Below, one piece after another: positions 37,701-48,298 of a stretch of 64,000 nt of DNA. Every line of letters starts with the position of its first letter. Within the stretch, counting starts at the first letter, position 1. Source of the DNA: Drechslerella dactyloides (lineage: Eukaryota > Ascomycota > Orbiliomycetes > Orbiliales > Orbiliaceae); the NCBI GenBank assembly GCA_020064725.1, contig JAGTWJ010000002.1, forward strand, positions 2,356,001-2,420,000. Reading direction: 5' to 3'. The notes under the pieces are model-generated. The model did no database searches. It was not told the origin of the DNA and saw only the letters and a program-made list of their open reading frames with translations. Both the position numbers and the translations under genes were made by a program.

Positions 37701-38766
37701 CGGCCCCGATCCCCGCGGACACGGAGGAGCTCGGTCAGCGGACTAAGAATCACACGAAGCGCGACGTCTCGACGCCCCTTCGGAGCACCGAGAACGGCAT
37801 CGTGGACCAAGTGATGCTCACGACCAACGCGGAGGGTATGAAGTTCGTCAAAGTCCGCATGAGGACGACCAAGATCCCGCAGATTGGAGACAAATTCGCC
37901 TCCCGGCACGGGCAGAAAGGGACCATCGGTATCACGTACCGCCACGAAGACATGCCGTTCACGGCGGAGGGCATCGTACCCGATCTGATCATCAACCCGC
38001 ACGCCATCCCGTCGCGCATGACGATTGCCCATTTGATCGAGTGTCAGTTGAGCAAAGTTTCCTCGCTCAGGGGCTTCGAGGGTGACGCGACCCCGTTCAC
38101 GGAGGTGACGGTCGAGAACGTGTCCCGGCTGCTGCGGGAGCACGGGTACCAGTCGCGCGGGTTCGAGGTTATGTATAACGGCCATACGGGGCGAAAGCTG
38201 GTGACGCAGGTGTTTTTGGGGCCAACGTATTACCAGCGGTTGCGACACATGGTGGACGACAAGATCCACGCGCGGGCGCGCGGGCCGGTGCAGATATTGA
38301 CGAGGCAGCCGGTGGAGGGTCGTGCTCGTGATGGTGGGTTGCGGTTCGGAGAGATGGAGCGCGATTGCATGATTTCTCATGGCGCCAGCGCCTTCTTGAA
38401 GGAGCGGTGAGTACCATCAATCCATCTTCATAAACAGTTTCAATATGTGAGTCTGCTGCTGACGGGGATATAGTCTGTTCGAGGTGTCGGATGCGTTCCG
38501 CGTTCACGTCTGCGACATCTGCGGTCTCATGACACCAATCGCGTAAGTGGACCCATCTGATATCATGTAGTATAGATCGAGCTAACGGGAATATCCGGTG
38601 TAGCAATCTGAAGAAGAACCTCTTCGAGTGCCGTCCGTGCCGCAACAAGACGAAGATTTCCCAGATCCATCTGCCGTACGCGGCCAAGCTACTGTTCCAG
38701 GAGCTGACGGCGATGAACATCGCGGCGAGGATGTACAGCAAGCGGTCCGGTGTTACTATTCGTTGA
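34795..38766 (+). CDS. RPB2: RNA polymerase II second-largest subunit RPB2
   Basis: Four exons, 34795-37179, 37247-38406, 38474-38542 and 38604-38766, give 1258 residues, the normal size. The start MSDMEEEYEYEEE leads into ITAEDCWTVISSFFDAKGLVSQQ, as in other fungal RPB2. Further landmarks are ETPEGQACGLVKNLSLM, the catalytic-centre stretch GDKFASRHGQKGTIG, and the C-terminal zinc-binding clamp with C1195, C1198, C1214 and C1217. RPB2 forms one side of the active cleft of RNA polymerase II. All three introns (67, 67 and 61 nt) lie in the C-terminal third. The gene is widely used as a phylogenetic marker, so it is the best single locus here for naming the species. Confidence 0.99.
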
Positions 38767-39575
38767 TGCCTCAATTCTCCATCCTCTTCCTTCCTTCCTC
38801 TTTCCCGACTCGTCTCGTATAACTGACATTTTGCATATCATTCACTCTCCCATTCAAAAAAACAAAACGGTGCGGACACTTGTGGTCTGCGGGTTGTATC
38901 GTGCAGTGCTGGAATGTAGATTTTCCGTCTTGATACTGTTTCTTCAACGCTGTATATTATTAATGAGCATACGAGATAGAATCTAGAATGGAACAAGATT
39001 GACGGCAGCTGATAAATAAAGCTATAGCTGCCGTGGTGCCTGAGGGCTTGCCAATATTATAGTGGTATATATTGTATGCGATAAGTCAAATATATATAGT
39101 AAGGCCGTATGCCCTCCAAATGGCTAGTCTCTATCGTACACGAGAGAAGCTCGCTCGAGGGCAGACCCAAGTCGCTCTCTCACCAAAATAAGTACAAAGA
39201 AGTGAAAAGGTAAGCACAAGTCAGTTGCCAAACGCCGGTGCCTCCGTCCAATGAATACAAGCAGGATCCCAAGCTCCACATCGTAATGCGCCGTCCAAAG
39301 AGCCAAACATGCAAGTCTATGGCTGTCCAAAGCGTGAGCGAACAAACGAAAACAGAGAAATAGATAAATACAAATAGCCGCAGTGAAACGCCAACGTGTA
39401 GCCAGTTTTTTGTTTTGTCGATTCTAAAATACGCACGCACAAGAAACCAAGCGAGAGGTGGGACCAAAAACACAGAGTGCAACGATCTATGTGACCACCT
39501 GAGGGATGACAGGTTGTAAGCGAGATATCATGGCAGCTGGTATACTGGACCTTCCACACGGGCCAAAGGGGGACT
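38767..39575. other. Convergent intergenic region, RPB2 to YNG2-like gene
   Basis: About 800 bases of AT-rich 3' flank for both genes, with TATATAT runs at 39067-39100. No coding region or RNA gene is seen. Confidence 0.5.
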
Positions 39576-40809
39576 CTATTCCTTCTTCGGGCCGCCTTTC
39601 TGCTGCTTTAGCTTCGTGCAGTGGTCGCAGAACCAGCTGCCTGCCGGTTCCTTTGTGAGTCCGACGCAGCCTATATCGTACAACATTGTCAGTGTCTTGC
39701 CGAGTCAAGTGTGGGAATATAGTGGGTGATAACATACCCCAGTGGAACCATTCGTACGGACAGCTCTTGTTATCGCAGGCAACCATATTACCAAAGCTGA
39801 CTTGTTGGCAGACGCAGTACGGCTTCTGATCCTCGCCCGTGTCTTCTTCCTCGTCGTCATTGTCGCTGTCGCTGTGGTCTTCGTCCATGTCGTCTTCGTT
39901 CTTCTGCTTCTTCACGACGGGCGCGGAGGTCGTCGGCCGCCGGACGGGTTTGGGGGGTGGGCCGCTGCGTCGGGCGGACGCGGACTGGCCTTGCGAGGCG
40001 GCGGAGACGCCGCGGGTGGGGGTGTTGATGCCGCTGTTGGCGGTCGAGGCGTTCGCGAGCGGGGATGGGTTGACGGGTGCGGGGCCACCGGTGTTCAGGC
40101 GGCGGCGTTTGGCGTCGGGGCCGGCGGGGGACACTATCGTCTTAAGAGAGTGTACCAGCTGGTCTTCCATCGACGCCGCGGCCAGCGTCCGTGAGACACC
40201 TTCCAGCGTCGAGGCGGTGCTCATGCCGCCGCCGCCGCCGGAGGATCGCGCGGCGCCTGTTAACGCGGGCTGCAGTCGGCCGGGTGTCGCGCTCACCGTC
40301 ACGCCGTTGGCCGCGCCTATTCCATTGCCGTTACTGCTGGTGCTGGTCGCGTTTACGGCGGACGAGGAGGTGAGCGAGGCGGCGACGTTGGGCGGGGAGT
40401 GCTGGGCGAGCATGGCCGGGGTGATAAAGTCCTCCGGGAGGAGGCCGTCGCGCTGCAGGTCGCGGATCTTCATGTCCAGGCGCTTGACGTGCTTTTCGAT
40501 GAGCTCGTTCGCGCGGCGGGAGAGCTTGCACTTCTCGTCCTGGAGGGTGGCGATCTCCTTGAAGGCTTCGCTGATGGCGCGATTGTACTGGGCCTCCTTA
40601 GGGTGGGGTACGTGCGAGCCGTTCGCGCGGATGAAGCGCTGGATGGAGGCGTCCTTCTGCGCGATGTTCTGCTTGAGGGCGTGGACGCGCTTGTCCTTGT
40701 TGCCGAGCTCCTCGTAGAGGTGGGCGACCTCGGCGGGGAGGTTGGAGACGTTCTCGATGAACTGCTCGAGGACGGACTGGACGTCCTCGATCGGGGCGAA
40801 GGAGGCCAT
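39576..40809 (-). CDS. YNG2: ING-family PHD finger protein, YNG2-like (NuA4 subunit type)
   Basis: Two exons on the minus strand, 40809-39738 and 39670-39576, joined by a 67-nt intron, give 388 residues. The N-terminal ING domain (VLEQFIENVSNLPAEVAHLYEEL, IQRFIRANGS, LQDEKCKLSRRANELIEKHVKRLD) resembles yeast Yng2 most. A long Ser/Ala/Thr-rich linker and an acidic stretch follow. The C-terminal PHD finger has the full C4HC3 set: C332, C334, C345, C350, H356, C359, C372, C375, with the intron falling just after W357. ING PHD fingers read trimethylated H3K4; Yng2 belongs to the NuA4 histone acetyltransferase. A Pho23-type role in an HDAC complex cannot be fully excluded. It is divergent from a histone deacetylase gene. 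Confidence 0.9.
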
Positions 40810-41185
40810 GGCGCGTCGCTGGAGTGCGGGTGACGAGCGTCGTCGGTGGGTGATGTGATCGGGGTCGTCCTGACGCTTCTGTCGACGGTGTGCGATGATG
40901 CCGAGCTGGCGTGGTTGGCGATGAGCTGTGGGCGGGAGAGGTAATGTCGAGGTGGATGAGCTGGTTAGGGCAGAAGTTAGCTGCTCTCGATAAGCGAGCG
41001 GGTTTGCGGCGTGGTCTCGAGGCGAGAAGCGACTTCAACTGCAACTCTCTCCAACTCCCTCGCCACGTGCCATCACCATCGTCGCCACGCGAGGCAGACG
41101 ACGACGACGACGACGACGACGGATTGCTTCACCGACACAAGGACAGAAGGACAGAAGGACAGCGGACACTGTCGCTACGGCCACG
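40810..41185. promoter_or_regulatory. Bidirectional promoter, ING gene and histone deacetylase gene
   Basis: Only 376 bases separate the two start codons, so promoter and leaders are shared or overlapping. On the HDAC side the leader holds a (GAC)8 run (41097-41120) followed by about three copies of GGACAGAA (41141-41162). A CACGTG E-box-like site lies at 41064-41069. I see no TATA box. Confidence 0.6.
41097..41162 (+). repeat. GAC trinucleotide run and GGACAGAA tandem repeat
   Basis: Eight perfect GAC units (41097-41120), then an 8-bp unit repeated almost three times (41141-41162), both immediately upstream of the HDAC ATG at 41186. They are probably transcribed in its leader and could vary in length between strains. 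Confidence 0.75.
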
Positions 41186-42650
41186 ATGGTCGTCAAGACG
41201 TTCGACACCTTCCCGCCGGATCCGCGCGACGAGCCGGGCACCCTGCCCACCTTCACGGCCGACGAGAAGACGATGCGCTACCGCCCTCTCTTCTCCGTCT
41301 CGGACAGCGCCAGCTCGAAGCTCAAGGCGGGTCTCATCTCCGTACCCTCGTATACTTCATCTCGTACTGACTGAGAGGGCGTCGCAGGTCTCCTACCACC
41401 ACAACCCCCTCGCGGACGAACACCACTTCGGCGCGACCCACCCGATGAAGCCCTGGCGCCTGACCCTCACCAACCAGCTCGTCCTCGGCTACGGCCTCCA
41501 CGAGCTCATGGACATGTACGTCCCGCGCCGCGCCTCCGAGTCCGAGCTCCTCGACTTCCACAGCACCGACTACCTCTCCTTCCTCAAGCGCGTCACCCCG
41601 CACAACACCGACGAGTTCGCCCTCGACGTCATCCAAAAGTACAACATCGGCGACGACTGCCCCATCTTTGACGGCCTCTTCGACTTTGCCAGCATCTACA
41701 CCGGCGCCTCCCTCGACGGCGCCCGCAAGCTCATCAACGGCCAGTCCGACATCGCCATCAACTGGAGCGGCGGCCTGCACCACGCTAAGAAAGCGGAGGC
41801 GTCCGGCTTCTGCTACATCAATGACATCGTCCTGGCCATCCTCCAGCTGCTCCGCCACCACCCGCGCGTCCTCTACATCGACATCGACGTCCACCACGGC
41901 GACGGCGTCGAACAGGCCTTCTGGTCCACCGACCGCGTCATGACCCTCTCCTTCCACAAGTACGATCCGAAGGAGTTCTTCCCCGGCACAGGCGGGTTCG
42001 AAGACATCGGCGCCGGCAACGGCCGCCACTACAGCCTCAACGTGCCCTTGAAAGACGGCATCGACGACAATAGCTACTTCCTCCTCTTCAAGAGCATCTC
42101 CGAGGCCGTCCTGCTCTCCTACCGCCCCAGCGCAATCGTCCTCCAATGCGGCGCCGACTCCCTCGGCTGCGACCGCCTCGGCTGCTTCAACCTCAACATC
42201 AAGGCGCACGGGGCCTGCGTCGACTTTATCAAATCGTTCGGACTCCCGCTGCTCGTCCTCGGCGGCGGCGGGTACACGCCCCGAAACGTCTCGCGGCTGT
42301 GGGCGTACGAGACGGGACTCTGTCTCAACCTCGAGCTGGACAACGAGCTGCCGGACACGCAGTTCCGCGCCTGGTGGGGCCCGGAGTATAAGCTGCACCC
42401 GGACCTCGCGAGCTCCAAGCACGAGAACAAGAACACGCGGAAGCACCTGGAGCTCGCGCGGCAAAAGGTGCTCGAGCAGCTGCGCTATCTCAAGGGCGCG
42501 CCGAGCGTCCAGATGCAGGAGATACCGCCGGACATCGGCGCCATCAGCCCGGACGTCGAGGAGCGCATCGCGGAGGCGGCGGCCGAGACCGAGGCCGAGA
42601 GGCGCAAGGCGGAGCGCGCGGCGGGTAAGGCTGGGGAGCTGTTTACGTGA
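41186..42650 (+). CDS. hosA: Class I histone deacetylase, HOS2/HosA type
   Basis: Two exons, 41186-41341 and 41388-42650, give 472 residues. The deacetylase fold is intact: HHFGATHPMKPWRL near the start, GGLHHAKKAEASGFCYIND with the charge-relay histidines (about 183-184), DIDVHHGDG for the zinc site (about 216-224), TLSFHKYDPKEFFPGTGG, and QCGADSLG with the last metal aspartate (about 308), then LGGGGYTPRNVSRLWAYET. The N-terminal extension and these motifs fit HOS2 more than RPD3; Hos2 works in the Set3 complex. The intron is only 46 nt, with a weak GTACCC donor but a good CTGAC branch and CGCAG acceptor; it is the only choice that joins the frames, though an acceptor 12 nt earlier would also keep phase. 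The last 40 residues are Glu/Ala/Arg-rich. Confidence 0.93.
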
Positions 42651-43265
42651 TCCTTACCGTTTTAGTCGGTCGTATCGGCGTTCGTTATGGCATGGAGTTT
42701 CGGTCTCTTAAAACGATACAAGTGAATATATTGGTGAATTGGATTGTAGGAAGATCATTTCTTTGGCCGTTCTGTGTATATTGTTTCAGTCCCATGCAGG
42801 GACGTAGTGGTAGTGTACGATAGGTCAATGTAATCGTAGATATGCATGTGTGTTGATGGCAACTACTTAGTCTTGAGGGTGTGTAGCCTCGAGACCAGGC
42901 GCTAGAGGGTGTAAAGATATATCCCAATATCTTGTTTTGATCATGGACTTATAATTCTCGCCACTCGAGCGAGCGAGCGCGATACCTCGAAATGCATATA
43001 TCTAGTACAAAATATGCTCCCACAAATATTATACAAACGCCACCGCTATGCTGACAATAGTCTACAAATGCACACGCCGTTCCCACCATCGTACCATATA
43101 TCGTACACCAATCAATCAATCGTCCACTCCCCGGCATATCCCAATACAAGGGTGCCATGCCATTTCATCCATGCACACGACGCCTGTACGTAAGACATAC
43201 AAGCTACCTACCCACAGAACATCCCCTTGCATCCAGATCACGCACCACCAAAAAAATAATCGGCA
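42651..43265. other. Convergent intergenic region, HDAC to SLX4
   Basis: About 600 bases of AT-rich 3' flank shared by two convergent genes. No gene is visible. Confidence 0.5.
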
Positions 43266-45710
43266 CTACTCCCGCTCGGCAAACGACACACTCCGCGCCT
43301 CACACCAGTCCCTCACCGCCGCCAGCTTCCCTGCCCGCCCACCAACGACCCCGCACGCCTCCCACACGCCCGCCCCAACGCCGCCGGCACCATGCACAAG
43401 CCACTCCGCGAGTTCCTGCAGCTCAATCGTCTCGTTCATCAGGATCCGCTGCCACCACGACGGCGCGAGCAGGTCGCCTGACGCCGGCTGCTGCCTTATC
43501 GCTGTGGCGATATGTCTGAAGAGGCTGCCTGTGTCCACGGAGCTGTTAGATGGAGCTGCGACAGCTGTCGGCGCACCCGTAGCGTGGGCTAGCGCGCCGT
43601 CCCCTACCTTTGAGGTTGTAGTTGTAACTGTAGCTGGAGCGGCATCGGAAGCTGCTGCCTTCGGCTTCCGCCCGCGCTTCTTCGGTGGCAGTGCCGGCCC
43701 GTCCTGCACGTCGTCGCCGTCCACCTGCTTCTTTTTGCGACCCCTGGGTTTGCCGGCCGTAGTCGTAGTGGTGGTGGTGTCGGTGCTGGTGGTCGCCGTC
43801 GTGGGCAGCGCTGTAGGTTGCTCCGGCCCGCCGAGGGCTGCCGTGGCCTCCACGGAGTCCCAGCATCGATTGAGAATATCGATCATTCCGTTGCGCGACT
43901 TGACGGGCTTGAAGCCGTACTGCTTTATCTGCGTCTGCAGCTGGAGCAGCGTGAAGCCTTCAAAGTTCGGGCGGGCGGGTAGGTTCGACGCGGCGGCGGC
44001 GGCGGCAGCTGGGCGAGGAGCCTGCGTCGGCCCGACGGCTGCCTTGTCCTCCTTTTGCGACGGCGGTAGCGCAGCTGTCGGCTTGGGTTTAGCGGGCTGC
44101 GTCGCCGGGTCTGGATTCGTGGAGACCGGTGTGGGAAGCTGCGTCCAGCGGACGGCCGGTAGGGCGTCACCGGACAGTTTAGGGGGCGCTGTCGGTTCGT
44201 CGCCATCCTTCTTCTTTTGCCTCTTGGGTTTGGTTTTTGTAGCAGTCGGTGCTGGTGCCGGGGTGGACTGCATCGGTGCTGCAGCTGGCGCAGTCTCGAT
44301 TTGGGAAGAGACTTTCTGGCTGAAAATGTCGTCGAGATCGTCTTCGTCCACTAGATCTACAACTTCCACGCGGTGAAGCTCCCCCCGTAGCCCCCTGGCT
44401 GCTTTATTCCACATCCCTGGAGACTCTGCACCGCCTTCTTGCCTGGTGCCTTTCGCTATCTCCAATTCCGAGATTCCCCATCCGGTGGTATCATCTGTGC
44501 ACTCCGTCGTTAAACAATCCCGTTGTGTTTCTCGAGATGGTACGATAGCGTCGAGTAATTCGTCGAGGCTATCGTATCCATCCAGGTCGTAGGCTGCTTT
44601 GGAGTGCATTTTCGCGTGTGTCTGGATCGTGTTCAATTTGCGGCCTGTCGTTTCTAGCAACCAGCCATCGGCCGGCGGGTTCGACTGAAGACACTGGGAG
44701 GAAGTGCCAAAAAAGAACGTCTGGGAGTCCATGCGCTTCCTCGCTGACTGTGGTGACAGCGGAGGCGGTAGAGCTGCCTTTTTGGTGATCTTCTTCGTTG
44801 TGGTCGACTTTTTGACGCCGGTGGACTGTCGCTTCTTCCGCGTCGGTTTCGCAGGTTGCTTGGTCTCCTCCTGTACTTCCTCGGGTTTATCCACAGGTGA
44901 GTCCATAGATGTCGTAGCGTCCGGTGAGGCGGCCGTGATATACGGCGCACAAGCAAGACCTGTAATCGTCTTTGGCTTCTTCGCCTTCGGCTTTTTAGGC
45001 GCAGCGGTCTTTGTGCTTTTCGTGCTCTTCGGCTTGTCCTCTTTCGATGATGTCGACGCTACGGACGTCTTCCTTGCGCCTACACTGGGAATCCCGAGCA
45101 CTTCAATGCATCTGCGCTTCGTAAAGGGCTCGCCGCCTCCAATTGTCGAACAGCCAGCGATACTCGGCAGCTCCTCGTGTTTGTATAGATTCAGCAGCGA
45201 GGTGAACGACGCTGCAGCGGGTTTGGAGACGTCGTCCGGGGTGCAGAGGTCGATGACGTCGGGCTTCGAGTTCTCTTTGACGGGCGTCCATATTCGCTTG
45301 GCGGGGATGTACGGGTCGAGTGCTTTGTTCGTTTCATGGGGCGAAGGTTGAGGTCGGAGCTGTGGCGAGGAGAGGGGTGATGCATCCGGCGACGAGGACG
45401 GGAGGTTGAAGACGTCGAACGGATCGATTGTCGGCTTTGACTTTGTCAGGGAGATGGTAGCAGTTGAGGAAGACTTTGTTGATTTGCCTGTGATCTTGCC
45501 GTTCTTCGTGCCGAGGGTGGTTTTCGAGAGCGGCGATGGGAGGTTCGTAGACTTGGCCGAGAGGACGCTGTTGATGTTCTTGTTTGGCCGCTTGAGCTTG
45601 CCGGTCGACGGCGCGGGGGACTCGACGGGGAGCATGTCCTTGACGCTACGGAAGCGGCTGCGCGAGGGCGTGGCGGGGCTCGAGGGCGGGAGGGCGTCTG
45701 TCGATGGCAT
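43266..45710 (-). CDS. SLX4: Structure-specific endonuclease subunit SLX4
   Basis: One uninterrupted frame of 814 residues from the Met at 45710 (MPSTDALPPSSPATPSRSRF). An earlier in-frame ATG at 45827 would add 39 residues of unlikely composition, so I prefer the later one. The protein is mostly disordered and Lys/Ser/Thr-rich, as fungal SLX4 is. Recognisable parts are LDGYDSLDELLDAIVP in the middle, a SAP-like motif at about 580-615 (FTLLQLQTQIKQYGFKPVKSRNGM), and the C-terminal SLX1-binding domain (ILMNETIELQELAEWLVH to the end). SLX4 is the scaffold that activates SLX1 to cut branched DNA in repair and replication. An Ala/Thr/Lys low-complexity linker of about 120 residues separates the last two domains. 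Confidence 0.88.
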   Translation of the reverse strand: MPSTDALPPSSPATPSRSRFRSVKDMLPVESPAPSTGKLKRPNKNINSVLSAKSTNLPSPLSKTTLGTKNGKITGKSTKSSSTATISLTKSKPTIDPFDVFNLPSSSPDASPLSSPQLRPQPSPHETNKALDPYIPAKRIWTPVKENSKPDVIDLCTPDDVSKPAAASFTSLLNLYKHEELPSIAGCSTIGGGEPFTKRRCIEVLGIPSVGARKTSVASTSSKEDKPKSTKSTKTAAPKKPKAKKPKTITGLACAPYITAASPDATTSMDSPVDKPEEVQEETKQPAKPTRKKRQSTGVKKSTTTKKITKKAALPPPLSPQSARKRMDSQTFFFGTSSQCLQSNPPADGWLLETTGRKLNTIQTHAKMHSKAAYDLDGYDSLDELLDAIVPSRETQRDCLTTECTDDTTGWGISELEIAKGTRQEGGAESPGMWNKAARGLRGELHRVEVVDLVDEDDLDDIFSQKVSSQIETAPAAAPMQSTPAPAPTATKTKPKRQKKKDGDEPTAPPKLSGDALPAVRWTQLPTPVSTNPDPATQPAKPKPTAALPPSQKEDKAAVGPTQAPRPAAAAAAASNLPARPNFEGFTLLQLQTQIKQYGFKPVKSRNGMIDILNRCWDSVEATAALGGPEQPTALPTTATTSTDTTTTTTTAGKPRGRKKKQVDGDDVQDGPALPPKKRGRKPKAAASDAAPATVTTTTSKVGDGALAHATGAPTAVAAPSNSSVDTGSLFRHIATAIRQQPASGDLLAPSWWQRILMNETIELQELAEWLVHGAGGVGAGVWEACGVVGGRAGKLAAVRDWCEARSVSFAERE

Positions 45711-46849
45711 GATGGCGATGCATGTGATTGTGGTGATGTTGGAGTTGATAGATGGATGGATTGAATGTGAAGCATGTGTTGCGTATCTGCAGGGGAGTGT
45801 TGCGGGGGCAACGACACCGCAACACATGACCGCGCATCACGGCTGACTCAGCAGTCTTCCCATCTTCCTCTTTCTTCTTCTCTTCAATCGTGATGGAGAA
45901 TGCACATCGACTACTCGAATACGATTGCGCACGATGCATCGACGATGTCCGCGCCCGCTAGTGCTTTCGGCGATCGGCCATGGCGACAGCCCGAAGCCCA
46001 GTCCGGCAGGCAGGCCAGCAGCCCTTTCGACGACGCAGCAGGGGCGGCTACCAGCGGACCAGGGGCAGGAACACGCATCACGCGCCCAGTTTGTCCTCCA
46101 TTCCAGAGCGCAGCTCCAATCAGACACAATGCGTACATGTACGCCATGATAAGGCAATGAATCAAAAGTTGCCGACCTCAGATGCCACCACCACCAACCG
46201 CCCGCCGTGCAAGTGCAAGTGCGCTCCTCCGCCGGCTTCCCAGACCCAGATCCGCCGTGGCACGAACTAGCCTTATCTCGCGGTGCCTTCACGCTTATCT
46301 TGCTTTTTGCGTCCCCGACGAGCCTTCGCCTCGCTGACGACCCGAAGCTTATCACTTCCCATGACGCAGCCCGCTGGCCCCAATCGGAATGGCGGCCGGC
46401 GAGCCCTTAGCTGCAGACAGGCCGCTCTCGGCCAGACGTCGAGCGGTGCGTCCGTAGTCGCCAGGCACTACTGCTGTCCCTATTAAATGGGGTGGCCATC
46501 CGGTGGAATGTCGTCTCAGGACGAGGAATGAATGCTAGTGAGAGCTAGCGACGACGTAGCTCGCCTTTTGCAAGATACAGATCGTGCTAAGAGTAGCTGG
46601 ACAGGAGGTTCAAACGGTAGAAGATTGACGGGTGAGTGCTGAATCGTGCTTAGAGTTCAAGACAGATGATGAATTGTCCATTTCCCGCAAAACACCACGA
46701 TGTATAAAAATCGCTGACCGCCCTCTTGATACGAAATACAGGCTGGTTGCATCATCGTTCGAAGCTCGCATCTCCTCTCCTCTCCGCATTTCCAAAGAAG
46801 CCGTCTGTGTCACCCAACGCACAAAATCCAACAAGGCCAAACTATCACG
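45711..46849. promoter_or_regulatory. Divergent promoter region, SLX4 and proline dehydrogenase
   Basis: About 1.1 kb between start codons. Four sites matching the fungal GATA-factor core (HGATAR, either strand) cluster at 46147-46153, 46273-46278, 46295-46300 and 46348-46353, on the side of the proline gene. AreA-type GATA factors control nitrogen catabolic genes, including proline use. No third gene can be supported; a 172-codon minus frame at 45837-46355 has no resemblance to anything I know. Confidence 0.5.
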
Positions 46850-48298
46850 ATGCTCCTGCGCCGTCGCGGCGTCCGCCTCATTCCCCCCGTCCACAGATAC
46901 ATAAATACACACTCACGATCCCTCATTCTCCCTCTCGTGTGTTCCCGTCGTATCTCCACCCAGCGGCGTCCTAGTTCGACGCTCACTGCCGTTGACAACG
47001 ACACCATCCCGCTGGAATCGTCGCTGTCGCATGCTACGCTTCCTCCAAGCCCGCCCCGGCCCGCGCCGCTCGCCACCCTGCCCACGGGATACCTCCTCCG
47101 CACGATCCTCATCTGCACCGTCTCCACGAGCCCGCTGCTCTCCAATCTGCTCACCAAGACGCTGCTCGCATACACCTCCTTCCTGACCTCCAATCGCTTC
47201 ACCCGCTTCCTCCTGCAACATACCTTCTACAACCACTTCTGCGCCGGGACCACCCACCCGGAGATCCAGACCACCCTCGCCCGTCTGAAATCATGGGGCT
47301 TCCGCGGGATCATCCTCGCCTACGCCAAGGAGGTCGAGGTCGAGGCAACCTCCACCTCCGCACCCTCCCTCGCCACAACATCCGCTGACGACAGCTCCGC
47401 CGCCGCCGACATCGCCGCCTGGCGCGACGGCAACATCCGCACGATCGAATACAGCGAACCGGGCTCCTTCATCGCCATCAAATACAGCGGCGCCGGCGCC
47501 TCCTCCGTCCTCGCCATGGAGCGCCGCAACCCGCCACCGCCCCTATCCTTCTTCGCCGCCCTCGACGATATCTGCCGTGCCGCCCAGCGCCGCGGCGGCG
47601 TCCGCCTCCTCTTCGACGCCGAGCAAAACCGCTACCAGGACGCAATGGACAGCTACACCCTCGCCCTCATGCGCAAGTTCAACCCGCGCGACCGCCCGCC
47701 GACGGTCTACAACACCTACCAAATGTACCGCCGCGCCTCCCCCGGCAACCTAGCCCGGGACCTCGACACCGCGAAACGCGAGGGCTTCGCGTTCGGCGCA
47801 AAGGTCGTCCGCGGCGCGTACCTCCACAGCGACCCGCGGGAAACCCTGTGGGCGACGAAGGAAGAAACCGACGCAAGCTACGACGCCGGCATCGCCACAC
47901 TACTCACATTCAACAACGCCGCCCCTGCTAACAACACTACAACCCCAGACACGGGGATAAACGTCGGCATGGTCGTCGCATCGCATAACCAGGAGTCCGT
48001 GGACGCGGCAATGTCGCTCATCCGCACGCTGAAGCAAACGGGCGGGCAGACGCTCCGTCGGAAGGATATCACGTTCGCGCAGCTAGCGGGCATGGCGGAC
48101 GAAGTCAGCATGAGCGTCATCATCAACGGCAGCAGCGGGGAGCCGGTTAATGTTGTCAAGTATATCCCCTGGGGCACGATGGAGGAGTGCGTCAAGTACT
48201 TGTTGCGGCGGGCGGACGAGAATAAGGACTCGTTGAAGCGGACGGGGAGCACGCGGCGTGCGGCGTGGCATGAGCTGTGGCGGCGGGTGGTCGGGTAG
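46850..48298 (+). CDS. Proline dehydrogenase (mitochondrial proline oxidase)
   Basis: Intronless frame of 482 residues. The N-terminus (MLLRRRGVRLIPPVHR...) is rich in Arg and Ser without acidic residues, like a mitochondrial presequence. The PRODH barrel shows RLLFDAEQNRYQDAMD, NTYQMYRRASPGN, GAKVVRGAYLHSDPR, VVASHNQESVDAAMSL, FAQLAGMADEVSM and KYIPWGTMEECVKYLLRRADENKDSL, matching the FAD-binding core and the substrate RR motif. It oxidises proline to pyrroline-5-carboxylate at the inner mitochondrial membrane, the first step of proline catabolism (PUT1/prnD role). No other prn cluster gene is next to it in this window, unlike the prn cluster of Aspergillus nidulans. Codon use is strongly C-ending. 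Confidence 0.95.
   Translation: MLLRRRGVRLIPPVHRYINTHSRSLILPLVCSRRISTQRRPSSTLTAVDNDTIPLESSLSHATLPPSPPRPAPLATLPTGYLLRTILICTVSTSPLLSNLLTKTLLAYTSFLTSNRFTRFLLQHTFYNHFCAGTTHPEIQTTLARLKSWGFRGIILAYAKEVEVEATSTSAPSLATTSADDSSAAADIAAWRDGNIRTIEYSEPGSFIAIKYSGAGASSVLAMERRNPPPPLSFFAALDDICRAAQRRGGVRLLFDAEQNRYQDAMDSYTLALMRKFNPRDRPPTVYNTYQMYRRASPGNLARDLDTAKREGFAFGAKVVRGAYLHSDPRETLWATKEETDASYDAGIATLLTFNNAAPANNTTTPDTGINVGMVVASHNQESVDAAMSLIRTLKQTGGQTLRRKDITFAQLAGMADEVSMSVIINGSSGEPVNVVKYIPWGTMEECVKYLLRRADENKDSLKRTGSTRRAAWHELWRRVVG

Noticed and set aside
40911..41387. Long upstream open frame continuous with HDAC exon 2
   Set aside because: It ignores the conserved N-terminal sequence starting MVVKTFDTFPPDPRDEPGTLP in another frame; the two-exon model fits the family better.
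45711..45827. 39-residue N-terminal extension of SLX4 from the earlier ATG
   Set aside because: The extension has a composition unlike the rest of the protein and unlike known SLX4 starts. The downstream Met begins the typical Ser/Pro-rich sequence. Still possible, so noted here.
45837..46355. 172-codon minus-strand frame upstream of SLX4
   Set aside because: Low-complexity Arg/Trp/Ser composition, no motif, and it overlaps several other open frames.
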